From Solanum dulcamara (taxonomy: Eukaryota > Streptophyta > Magnoliopsida > Solanales > Solanaceae): 64,000 nucleotides of DNA. The position numbers were made by a program, and so were the translations under genes. The notes beneath the pieces are model-generated. The model was given only the letters and a program-made list of their open reading frames with translations. It searched no databases and was not told where the DNA came from. Positions 1-11,600 of the stretch are shown in pieces. The DNA lies in the NCBI RefSeq assembly GCF_947179165.1, contig NC_077245.1, forward strand, positions 24,100,740-24,164,739. Direction: 5' to 3'. The stretch's first letter is position 1, and every line of letters starts with the position of its first letter.

Positions 1-153
1 CTTGATTTTCCCCATATATTCTTGGGTTTGGTTGTTGAATAGTAGTAGAAACCTAGTGCTGTCTTGGACGTCTTGTAGAGAGAGAGATTCAAGTGCTCTT
101 GTCTATTCCTCTTCCTAATTGAAATAGACAGACCCTCTAACTCTTTTCCACTG

Positions 154-161
154 TATAAAAG
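154..161 (+). promoter_or_regulatory. TATA box of a possible interrupted gene
   Basis: TATAAAAG lies 91 bp upstream of an ATG at 245 in A-rich context (AAAGATGTC), preceded by a pyrimidine-rich segment. The spacing would fit a plant core promoter with a leader of roughly 60 bases. No full gene follows, so this is a suggestion rather than a proven promoter. Confidence 0.35.
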
Positions 162-244
162 CCCCCTCTTCTTTTAAGAGTTTTTATCACTTGAAGCTCC
201 ATCAATTGTTTGAGTTATAACTTTCCTTTTACAAGGTCTCAAAG

Positions 245-417
245 ATGTCAGAAGGAAACACCTTCAACAACAACAACCCAGTGAAATTTCACAACGTGTG
301 GTCTGGGGAGGGTAATGTGTACACAGATCTGACTCCTACCAAGGTAGGACGGCTGTTTCCGAGAGACCCTCGGCTCAAGAAAACACCTTCAACACGTTAC
401 ATAAATAATAGAGTAGT
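245..417 (+). pseudogene. Possible 5' end of a gene interrupted by a SINE-like insert
   Basis: An ATG at 245 opens a short reading frame (MSEGNTFN) which is broken within codon 9 by the (TTG)n-tailed element that follows. If the insert and one copy of the duplication are ignored, the frame meets a stop four codons later, so this is either a tiny peptide, a first exon whose donor is lost, or chance. I do not recognise the product. Confidence 0.25.
256..394 (-). mobile_element. TS/RTE-tail SINE-like insert with 14-bp TSD
   Basis: The element is about 111 bp, read on the minus strand, with a (TTG)n 3' tail seen here as CAACAACAAC near 266. It is flanked by perfect direct copies of AAACACCTTCAACA at 256-269 and 381-394. 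The body matches the 3' end of the RTE LINEs elsewhere in the window, so it may be a SINE sharing that tail or a strongly 5'-truncated LINE. Confidence 0.75.
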
Positions 418-734
418 AAAATAAAGGAATGTATACCACGGCTTCATCCCATTGTAATATAGTTAATGTATACATAAAAAACTATTAAGAAGCTACGGCC
501 TATATTATGTATATAAAAGGGATAATTTTAAATATGAACAAAAAATTTATTAGTTTACCAAAAAAATAGCCAATAATAAGATGAAATATAACCAAATTCG
601 CTGCCTAGCTACGGTTTATCAATAACGTTATTTTTACTTTTTATTAGTCACGGTTTACTTTTATTTTTTATGTTTTGCTATGATTTGACCCTGGCAAAAA
701 AATTGACTTTTTTTATGTTTTAATAACTAATAGT

Positions 735-1115
735 TAAGTAGTGTATATGTAATGTATCAATGTTGCATAGATAGTGTATAAACATATATGGATATTGTAT
801 AAATAGTGTATGAACAAATATATATGATGTATAAATAATTATGTAGGTGTATATATAATGTTTCGATATTTATATAAATATTTATGTAGTTACAATGCAA
901 TTTATCGATATTGTATAAATAGGTTGTAGTGTATATGTAATGTATCAATATTGTATAAATCATTTATAAACATGTATCAATATCGTATTAATGGTATATA
1001 AACATGTATACATAATGTACAAATAATTATGTAGTGTATATGTAATATATCAATATTGCATAAATGTGTATAATCGTGTATCGAATTATATAAACAATTA
1101 TGTACCGTATCGATA
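735..1115. repeat. AT-rich degenerate tandem repeat
   Basis: Variants of GTGTATATGTAATGTATC and AATATTGTATAAAT recur irregularly through this stretch, at roughly 30-50 bp spacing. It lies inside a larger AT-rich segment (about 440-1340) whose two sides share inverted words related to CTACGGTTTA and TAAATCGTAGC. That suggests an old non-coding DNA element, but I cannot define ends or a TSD. Confidence 0.5.
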
Positions 1116-2413
1116 TTTATTTGACTATCATCCATTCTCACCCATATAAATTAATAAAAAATAAGCAAAAATAATAAAACATTATAAATATTCATTTTTC
1201 CACCAAAAAAAAGGTGAAACAACTAGAAAAGGTAAAATTTATTTTTTTTCAAAAAGAGCAAAAAAAAAATTAATAGTGTTATTTAGCCACGATTTAATAA
1301 TGTTATTTAACCGTGGCTAAATAGCAATAAATCGTAGCTTAATTACATCAATATGGCCCTTTTATCCGAATCGGACCATTTTGGGTGATTTTGTAAAATT
1401 GGGCCAAAAAAGTAATAAACAAATGTTATGGAATGTCACCTGGTGTAATTTTTTCTTTTGTAAAATTGGACTAGAAAAGTGGTAAACAAATATTATAAGT
1501 TGTCAACAGGTGTAATTTTGTCATTATTTTATCTTGCATTTGGTGAGGTATTAGATAATCCTTATCCTACCATTTATACTTTAGTGATTAGATAAGTTAT
1601 CCCATATACATGGTGGATAACTCATCCAGTTTAACTTATTCGGGAATAAGTAATTTAAAAATAACTTATCCAGGATAACTTATCCGGGAATAAGTAATCT
1701 CGAAATAACTTGTCAATTCCCAACCAACGGATTAAAATTTGCTAATATATTTTGGATTAAGAATTGTCAATTCTAGATAGGACTTGAGCCGACAATTCCT
1801 CGCAAAGAAACTTCATAAACATGTTTGATAGAATTAGATAATAACAATGCGATGAAGCCGCCAAAAAATTATTTGAAATCCTAAGATCTTTACTTAATTT
1901 ATCATCTATTTTGTATTAGAAAACATGAAGAAAAATTTTTGGTTAATAACATTGTAATTACGCGACAAAATTCATAAAAATTCGTAGCTAAGTCCATTTT
2001 TTTCTATAGTACTTATTGTAAAATAAGATAGACGCTTTGATCATGCACATGGCGTGTACACTGTACTAGTAAACTTAAAGTGTGCCCTGGTTTTGAATGT
2101 GGCTCTAAATACCGCGAGGTATAACACTGTTCAAGATATTGTATTTCGGAACTCCCCTCCAAATCATGCTTTATTATTGCTTTTGGTCAAGACTACTGTG
2201 GACTGAGTTATCACAATCACTTCCTTTGTGTACTGAACCAAATTCTTGTTTTTAATCTAAGTTGCATTTTACTCAATAAAAATAAAATATCAACTTCAAT
2301 CAACAGATTTTGATTGAGTGAAGCGGTGAAGGGTATGAGGCTTTTCTGAACTGGTATGCGCAAAGATAAGATTCGATGCTTTAAAGAGAAATAAGAAAAC
2401 TCAAAACAACAAT
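1116..2413. other. Intergenic, downstream of the J-protein gene
   Basis: No coding capacity is supported. Positions 1545-1700 contain several inverted and direct copies of a GGATAAGTTATCC-like word, forming potential hairpins that look like a decayed MITE. The remainder, 1700-2413, is AT-rich and without recognisable structure. Confidence 0.4.
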
Positions 2414-2419
2414 TTTATT
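2414..2419 (-). terminator. Candidate poly(A) signal of the J-protein gene
   Basis: AATAAA on the minus strand about 155 bp after the TAG stop at 2575. The position is plausible for a plant 3' UTR, but plant signals are loose and no transcript evidence is available here. Confidence 0.4.
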
Positions 2420-2574
2420 CTGCAACTTATCAGCTGCAGCTCAATGGTTACACATACACCTCTTCAAGAAAAATTGATGGATCTACTTGAGGATGCACGT
2501 TCAGGATATCTCTTTCAAGCTAAAATATATTAAGGGCCAATACAAATCAAATATCAAAGATGACCACAACTCTT

Positions 2575-5500
2575 CTAGAGGAAGTTCCTTTGGAAGGATC
2601 CAGAAGAAAACCTGGAAGTGAGACCCTGAGACATGTCCGCAGCATCAAGCTTAGCATTTTGCCTTCCGGCTGTCAAATCCTTCTCACGATCCCAAGGTTT
2701 CCATGGATGATTTCCTTGCCATTCTTCTTTCACTGATTCCTGCTTAGATTTTTTCTTTGACTTGGTCCGAGCAGTCTCTTGGTGCTTTTCTACCATAGAT
2801 TTTGATCGTCTCGCTTTATTATACTGTTCCACCAGTTCAGCATCAACACTTGATCTACTCTTTTCTTGCTGTTCTTTAGAAGCAAGTGCTGAAGCCTCAT
2901 TGAAGGCTTCCAAATAACTGAAAATGCAACATAATTAAACCGAGACATCTAATATCATATCCAAAAGATCTAAATAAGAGAGAATGAACATACTTCATTT
3001 TGGCTTTCTGAGCTCGATCTGATGGGGTGTCTGTCCAGGCACTGGTATCACCACGGCCTTCTTTCGAGCTCTTGCTAAAGCTCGTCGTTGAGTGCATGCT
3101 CACGACGCCAGCCTGAGCAAACAACCAGTCATGGAATACATCATGCAGAGTTTCACGAAGTAAAAGAAAGGAAAAACACTTCATCACGGAAGCAGTTTCT
3201 CATTCAGAAATTAGACAAGGATTTCATGTCGACTGTCTTTTGGACCACCACTATATAGTGCATGAATAACATACATGTATTCCAGAATTTATATGTGTAT
3301 GTTTACATATATTCTTATTTTCATAGAATTACTATTTCTTGTTACTTCAGGGTAGCGAATAAAATACTGGAATTCGTTTGGGAAAGAAGCTGATGCTGCC
3401 ATTGAACGAACTCCCCACAGCCATAGCTTCCCATTAGATTTGAACTTTCTTCTATTAGATTCTTGTTCAATATCAATTCCTTTTCAGCAATTAAGATATG
3501 GTTTTGGGTTATTTCATGGTCACTGAACCCATAAAGGTGAGAAGCATGCTAATGATGGGTCCAAAATATTTCCAGGCAGCACTGGAGGGCAGACGAATAA
3601 AAAGCTTATTGAAAGAACAACAACAACAACAAACCCAGTGAAATCCTACAACGTAGGGTCTAGGGAGGGTATAGTGTACGCAAATCTTACCACTACCTCG
3701 TGAAGATAGAGAGGTTGTTTTCCAAAGACCCTCGGCTTAAGTGCATCAAATAAAAGAAAACAATGAAGAAAGCATAGTCATTAATTTAAAAACAGTGCAA
3801 AGTCTACACGAAAAAAAAATGCTAACAGCAGTAAAATATTGATAATCATACACAATAACAACATATGGGCTATGGAAAGAACTACAAGGGTACGACTAGT
3901 ATTATGATAGATACTAACAAGCCTAAACCTTAGCAAGGCAAGACACTCTCCAGCCCCCTATCCATCTACCATAATCCGCAACCTCCACTCCTTCCTATCT
4001 ATCCACGACTTCCACTCCTTCCTATCTAGAGTCATGTCCTCGGTAATATGAAATTGTGTCATATCTTGTCTAATCACCTCTCCCCAAAACATCTTCGGCC
4101 TACCTCTACTCCTTTGTGAATCCCCAACAACCAGCCTCTCTCACCTCACTGGGCGTCAGCATACCTCCTCTACACAAGCTCAAACCTTCTTAGTCTCGCT
4201 TCCCTCATCTTGTCCGCCACAGAGGTCACTCCCACCTTCTCTCATATAACCTCATTCCTAATCTTATCGCCTCTCGTATGCCCACACATCTATCGCAACA
4301 TCCGCATCTTGCAACATGCATCTTTTGAATATGTGAGTGCTTGATTGGGCAGCTATTGTAAGAAGAGATGGCTAAAGAAATTTAGGCGCAAATATACCAA
4401 TGCTTGACTTATATGTGGTTGTTTGGAGGAAGTTTTAAAGTAAAAGACACAATTCTTGTTAAGTTTGACAACCAGCACAAAAGCTTAGTCTCATGAAGAA
4501 GCTGAACATGACAATGGCAGTTCAACTTTCACAGGATTAATTAGTTCAGCTTTATACTAGGATATGGTGCTGAATAATAATATAGGCCATTTAGGAGTCC
4601 AATAGGTGATGATGACAGAGGAACCAGTCGGTCAAAAGGAGTTTGAAATTATGGTTGACTATGTCCCAGACAGACCAAAATTTATGGAAGAGCTAAAGAG
4701 CTAGGGAGCGTAGGGAGGGACAAGAATTAAGAACAGGTATGTAGCGAGAAGCCAGACACATCAGGTTTGACTTCAAGCTTAGACTGGCAGTTAGAAAATA
4801 AATCGGAAATAGCCAACCAATATTGGATCAACCAACTGCACCTCAATCCCAACCTAGCGGGAGGTATAGCTAGCTACTTCTGTGTGTGTATATACACTAT
4901 CAATAAATCCCCAACATTTAGACAGTAACTTGTCTTGGCCTGTCCACTACATTCCACTAACCCAGTTTGAAATCCATTCTCTTCTTTTTTTACGAGTGTA
5001 TATTAACCCTTAATTTCGTACTTTGATCTCTTTCTTAGCTGGAAAAACATTATTATGATACCATTCCTGGGTTTCCAATAACCTATATTTAATACTAATT
5101 GTTCAAGCCTTGGAAACAGCCTCTGGCAGAAATGCAAGGTAAGGCTGCGTACAATAGACCCTTGTGGTCAGGCCCTTCCCCGGACCCTGCGCATAGCGGG
5201 AGCCTTAGTGCACCGGGCTGCCCTTTTTTTGTAATATGTCAAATGCATCGATTGAGCCAGCTGGAGTAGAAAAAATTAGATGAGCAATTATGCATCTTGG
5301 CCTGAACATCTAAAAATAGAACCAAGTTTGATCTGTCAAATCTTAAGGAAAAGCAGGAAAAGGATATTCATCAAACTGAGTGGAAGAAAGAAGACCTTAC
5401 TTTTCTTTCAGGAGGCAGTGTTGTCATCCATTCATCTCTTTTTGGTGCAACTTTGACCTCCATCTCTGCTAACAGCAGATCATCACCTTCCATGGAGATA

Positions 5501-8500
5501 CCTGAAGCCAATAGTAATTCCAATAGAAAAGAAATTCTTCCTCGTCAAATCAAATGTTATAAACATACTGGACCACAACTTATCCCAAAAAAAAAGAACA
5601 TATTGAGCCATAATATATTACTCCGGTTGTTCCAGTTAATGTGATATTTCCTTCTAAATCTATTCCAAAAAGAACAACCTCTATCTAAATATGGATAGAT
5701 TATAACTAAAACTTCACATTTTACTTTCAATGACAAGCTTTTTTAGCCACCCAAATGGTATGGCATGTTTAAAACCACAAGTTTCAAAAGTCTTATAGCA
5801 ACACAAATATTATGACATGTTTAAGACTACAAGTTTCAAAAGTTCTCATTTCTTTCTTAAATTCCATGCCCAATCAAATTAAATCACATAAATAAATACA
5901 GAGGGAGTACTTAGTTGGAGTTTGAAATTGTAACCATAGTATAAGAATAACAACAACATACCCAGTGTAATACAACAAGTGGGTCTGGAAAGGGTAGAAT
6001 GTACCCAGACCTTACCCCTACCTTGGGAGGTAGAGAAATTGTTTTTGGTAGACCCTCGGCCAAGTTGCGCGGACTCTTCACTTTTGATGCCGCAACGTGT
6101 CAGATTCTCCAAAAATACACTACATTTGAGAATCCACACGCACCCATTGATATTTTTGAAGAGTTCGAGAAGCATAGCCCTCGGCTCAAGAAAAATCATA
6201 GTATAAAAAGTATCCAAATATAAGGTGATAAGAGTGTTTATGTTATCAAGTTGTTAAAGGGTATACATAAACTGTTGACTACGTGCGTTAAGCCCCAAGG
6301 TCACTACTTCGTGTAAGATAAATTTGCCACAAGGAGGAAATGAATAATTTAATTTGAAACTAACAATACTCTCCATCAAATTTTTTCTTACCAATAAATC
6401 ATTTTGCAAAGGACCATATCATTTACTAGTTTTATACCATTGTAATTCTTTATAAATGTGGAACCGAATAAGCCACCGACAATATGACACAATATATAGA
6501 TCTTGGATCTTGACGACTTCATAACTATTTTGTTCGGCGATCCATGCAACATGAGAATCCTCAAGAGACAACTCAACTAATAGTGAGTTTCTTATTAGTT
6601 ATAACACAATGAACCTTAACCATGTAAATCTAGTGGTACATGTAGCAGCTGCAGCAGTCTCTCCAGCCTCCCCCCTCCCTCTTTCCCCAAAAAGGGACAG
6701 AAAAGTGCTCCATAAAGGAAGACGACAAAAATCTAGAACTGTGTAACAAAGAATTGACTCCACCAAAAGCAGGACGGCAGATTTACTGGGATTGGAAGTT
6801 CAGACAAATCTCCAAGGTAAATAAGCTAGAAAGACGAGATATTATAGTGGAGGACATGAACTCTCTAGTAAAGCAAATAAATAGATAAACAACCATAATG
6901 TGAAAGGCCAAGCATGAAAATTAAGCTAAACGATGCATTACTAAATTCAACATTAATTGCATCGACACTATCATCTCTATCTCTTCCTAACTCACATCTG
7001 CATGTGTCTGCCCTATCTATAATCAATTGTGTCAGTCTACTCTAAAGTTAACTGCATATCTTAACAAGAAGCATGGTTGTAGAGGTACATAAATAATCAG
7101 GATTCCTGAAATGGATTGATAACGCGGCCGAACCTACAGATACACTTCTTGTGCTTTATTCATCAGTAATGGACTATCTAGTACCACAAATGATGGATGG
7201 AACCATATCTCCTTCAAAGGTGCGGAGCATGACAAAGGAAACAATCACATACCCAGAATGTAATACTATAGGAAAGAGAAGAATACTTAGGTTCTTTACT
7301 TCTACAAAAACACTGCTGGAGCAGAAAGTAATAACAGAAACACTATTTAGCTCATCAATCTATATACTATGTGGGATAAAATCACAACTGGGATCTGCGT
7401 AAATGTAAGTTGGACTTTCCTTCATGGAGCAGAAATCACAGAGCCATTCACCATAGAAATTAACTAACATCTGTAGGGTTACAATATGAGAAAAGAAAAT
7501 CTCTTAAGGCCTACTGCCACAGTAACATCTCAGAACTGTAATTATCAGCTTCTATCTGGTCTATACCTCCTTCGAGATATTAACACAAGTTACAGGATGA
7601 CTTACTTTCAGAATCTTTTGTATAGTATAGCCGGGGATTCCTCTTTGCTCCTTTTTCTCTTTTCTTCTCTTCTGTTCTTGATTTACGGATGTAATCACAA
7701 CACTTACTCAGTGGTGGTTTTTGACATCTATAGCTCTTACCATTTTTTTTACAAAAAAAAAAGGACGACTTTCTTTCACTAATGTGAGGATCTTCTGTTA
7801 TTCGCACCTGAAGGCATATTGAACTAATGCATGATCTATAAACTATCTTCGAAGTAAATATTGGAAGATGCAATCTGAATGAAATCCTGAGAATAAGATA
7901 TGCCAATATGTCAAAGATAAACACTTCTATGGCACAAACAAGACCTATATGCTTAACTCTATGAACCATCTTTACCTAGAAGTTTAAGCTAGAGACGATA
8001 ATTTTTTAACTATTAAATTGTTTATAACAAGCCCCTTACTTGTGGGGCAAAGATGTGGAATTTTGTTTTCTGGCCAGTGAACTTGCTCCACTACTACGTC
8101 GAATTTTGTGTATCACCTCATTTAAAAGGTTAAGCTATTCGACAGGAAAAACATTATGGAATTTAACTAGCCTTTTACACCACTAAATATGACCCATGCA
8201 GTACGTTCACAGCAATCTCAAGATAGACACCAATTAATATTGAGTGCTAGAGTCCGTTTAGATTAGCTGAATTTAAGTAGCTTTTAAGCACCAAATGTTG
8301 AAAGACATTTTCTAAGTGTCGGATATAAATTTATGAATAAGCAGTAACGAGTTTGGATAGAAGTCCTGAAACTGAAAATAAACTGTTGATAAGTTTGGTA
8401 AAAGATAGTTGAAATTCCCTTAAAGCTATTAACACAAAAGATGAGCTTATTGTTGCAACATTTTAATTTTAAAATAATTCAAATAAAAATTGAATTGTTT

Positions 8501-8629
8501 CTCATTTCCATTGGTTGGTATTGGTAATTGATTAGACAAAAATAATTGTAATAAAAATAAATGATTTATTTAAATAACATACAATTAATTATTTGACTAA
8601 AGTATGTAAAAATAAACACACACACACAA

Positions 8630-8662
<33 letters not shown>

Positions 8663-11600
8663 CACTTTAATTAGTGCAAAAGTATTCATATAAAAATTAC
8701 AACCATTAAACTACAAAGTAAACCCTAAATTTGTAGTTCAAATCCAGCGGGTATCAGTAATGGTAAAAGTTTATGGTGAAAAGACTACTAATTTTAGCTA
8801 ACCATAACATATATCACATCTCAATGGGAGATCAACAACAACAACATACCCAGTGTGATCCCACAAGTTGGATTTGGGGATGGTGGGGTGTACGCAAACC
8901 TTACACACCTACAAAAGATTATTGTTTGCGCTGCAAATAGAATTTCTATTGTCTGGTCACACGCACCATAGTGAAGTCCAAGCAACGATGCATGGAAAAA
9001 GTAACAGAAAGTGGAGTTAGGCTTTTAGTGAGAGAAGAGTACTCTGGGGATTATAAAATCATGAAAGGTATAGTAAGGCAAACTGCTTGATGAAGAGCTC
9101 CCTTGACAGAGCCTCCCTTTAAGGAATTTACTCATTCCTTTTCAATTGAACCTCTCTCGAATTCTTCTTGTAAGTACAGACGTTGAGTTCAATTTCTTTT
9201 CCTCTATTTTATTCTAGTAATTGAATGCTAATTAGTGGGTTCAAGTATACTTGCTTGGGTTGACTACTTGCTTCCTTTACCGGAATTCTTCCTTTCTTTC
9301 TTATTCTATTTCTACTTTTTGATTTCCTTGTGTTAATTCCATCTCACACATCCACACCCAAATCGTCTCGGATTGACGTGGGTGCGGCAAGAGTCTAATC
9401 AATATAAATGGAATTCACAAAAAACAATTAAGCAATAGAGAAGTTGAATAAAAAATTAGGTACCAATCACATAAAATTTGAGCAAGATAGTAGAATAAAA
9501 TGAATGATAAACCGTGTTTTAGCAAAATGGGCCAACCTTGCAGACGTCTCCATTGGGCAGCTTCACACATAGCCTGCAAATCTGCCTACAAAAGCAAATA
9601 TTGGGCTAACAGATTCGTAGTCAAGAGTGCTTTGAGTTATCTTCATACCCCATGGGACACAAAAAAATGTACCTTAATTTCCTCTTGTTCTTCCTTGCGC
9701 TTTATTTTCTCATCCAACACTTTCCTCTACAAAAGAAAACATCTTGATAAATTAAATGAAAACAACATTTGGAAAACCCAAACCAAAGCATTGTAGTACT
9801 GTGAATGTTCTCTTAGTTTGCTAGCAAGTCAAATTTTCAATGTGTTAATTCTGAATGGTTATATGATATCCTGCTGATTTTTCTCAATGATAATTCTTTT
9901 AGACTATGAATAAACAAAGTGAGGTGACAGTGATAAAGTAACATATACATCTAGAACTACTGTCCCTAGGGGGAAAACCCTACAACTGATCCAATCAAAC
10001 AGAGGAATGTTCTCTAATACAGTTTTCAAAGTTCCCTGCAAAACTATGATCGTCTTCCTAAGCATTTTAATTTCTATCAAAAGATAAGAGCATAAGTCAG
10101 TGCCTGATTTGTTTTCTGTGGAGAACAAGGAAGCCAAATAAACTTTAGCTTTCTTCATTTCCTTCTAAAACCAGAAGAGAAGATGAAGCCATGTTTGAGT
10201 GTCACTTGTAAATGTAAAAGATTCAAGATTGCATGGAGGGAATACATATGTGAAAAACATATAATGGTACCTTGAATAAATAATAAAGATTGCATGGGGG
10301 AAATAAGGAACCACTTCATCTTTGTTGACTTCTGACATAGTTTGATAAACTAAATGCTTAACTTGTGAAACAAGGTATATGATCTTCAGCCTTCAAAACT
10401 TCCAGTAGTTTGCTTATAAGTAAAAATGAAAGCAAGTCTTGATGATTTTTTCAACTTTTCGAGTAGGCAGAAGTCTTCACTTCTGTATTTCCTAGTTTTT
10501 TCTCTCTCTATTCTATTTTTTCTTAATAAGCTTCTCCATTTCATTGTTTAAACCAAAATTTAAGAATCTACCAACTCCAAAGTAAAATGTTAAGCCGACA
10601 AAGTCACATATTAGTAAACAGAAAACGACACTGATGTTAATTGCAAAATTGTGCCAATCACACCAAAATTTCTAGGCACAAAATTGAGATGATGCACTTA
10701 AAGAATTTTTTCAAATATTAATGAAAGCACAAAATCATTTATCTCTTATCTCAAGCAAAGAAATGTATGCCAGGAGAGAAAGAAAGAAAAACGACACCAA
10801 AATAATTGATTCACACAGCATATAGCAAATCCAACTTAGCTATCCTAAGGAACACTAAGGGAAATTTGATAAGGGCCATTATTTCATAATGGTCCATCCT
10901 CAAAATTAACTAGGTTACTCAAAAAGATTCAACACTAACCAACTACAATTTTTGGAAATTTTCAACATCTGGAACCAAAATATATGGGACAATATCTACA
11001 CCTAAATGACTAGCTGCAGTTACCCTTGCAGGCGCAGAAAAAATGTCCATTTGACGTCTGATAATAAGAAATAAATGAAAGAAATCTGCATTTAGCCTTG
11101 CTATTAGAAAATCAACACAGGGTTTTAAGCCAGACCTTAAAAAAGCTTCTCTTCACATAACAAAAATCGTGAGGAAAATAAATGATGGTATCACTTAATT
11201 ACTCACTTTATCTGGATCTTGCAAATCTTTAAAGGCTTTGTTCAGCTTGATGAATGCTTGGTGAGCTTCAGGATGAGTGCACTTATCAGGATGCACCATA
11301 AGAGACAACTTCCAGTACCTAAAACATACACCAAAATAACAAATAAATGAGGACGGAATTTAAAGGTGCATTTAGCAGCATGACTGACAGAAGCAGCTAC
11401 AAGTTAACAGTAGACTATTGACTAATCCACATCTATGGTTCACATACCAACAGGAGTAGTTACACCATCAGCACAAGGAAGAAAGAAACAATACTTCCGC
11501 TGATTCAAGTGAGCAACTTGTGGGTAAAGTTCCTCTTTATGGTGATAATATAAATGTGTGCCGCGCCACAACCGTGTATATAATCATCAAAATATACAGT

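Noticed and set aside
5095..5228. tRNA gene
   Set aside because: Only a B-box-like word is present, followed by the Au SINE body; no cloverleaf can be formed.
7486..7969. Frames on both strands of intron 8
   Set aside because: They mirror each other across polypyrimidine tracts and have no homology-like pattern.
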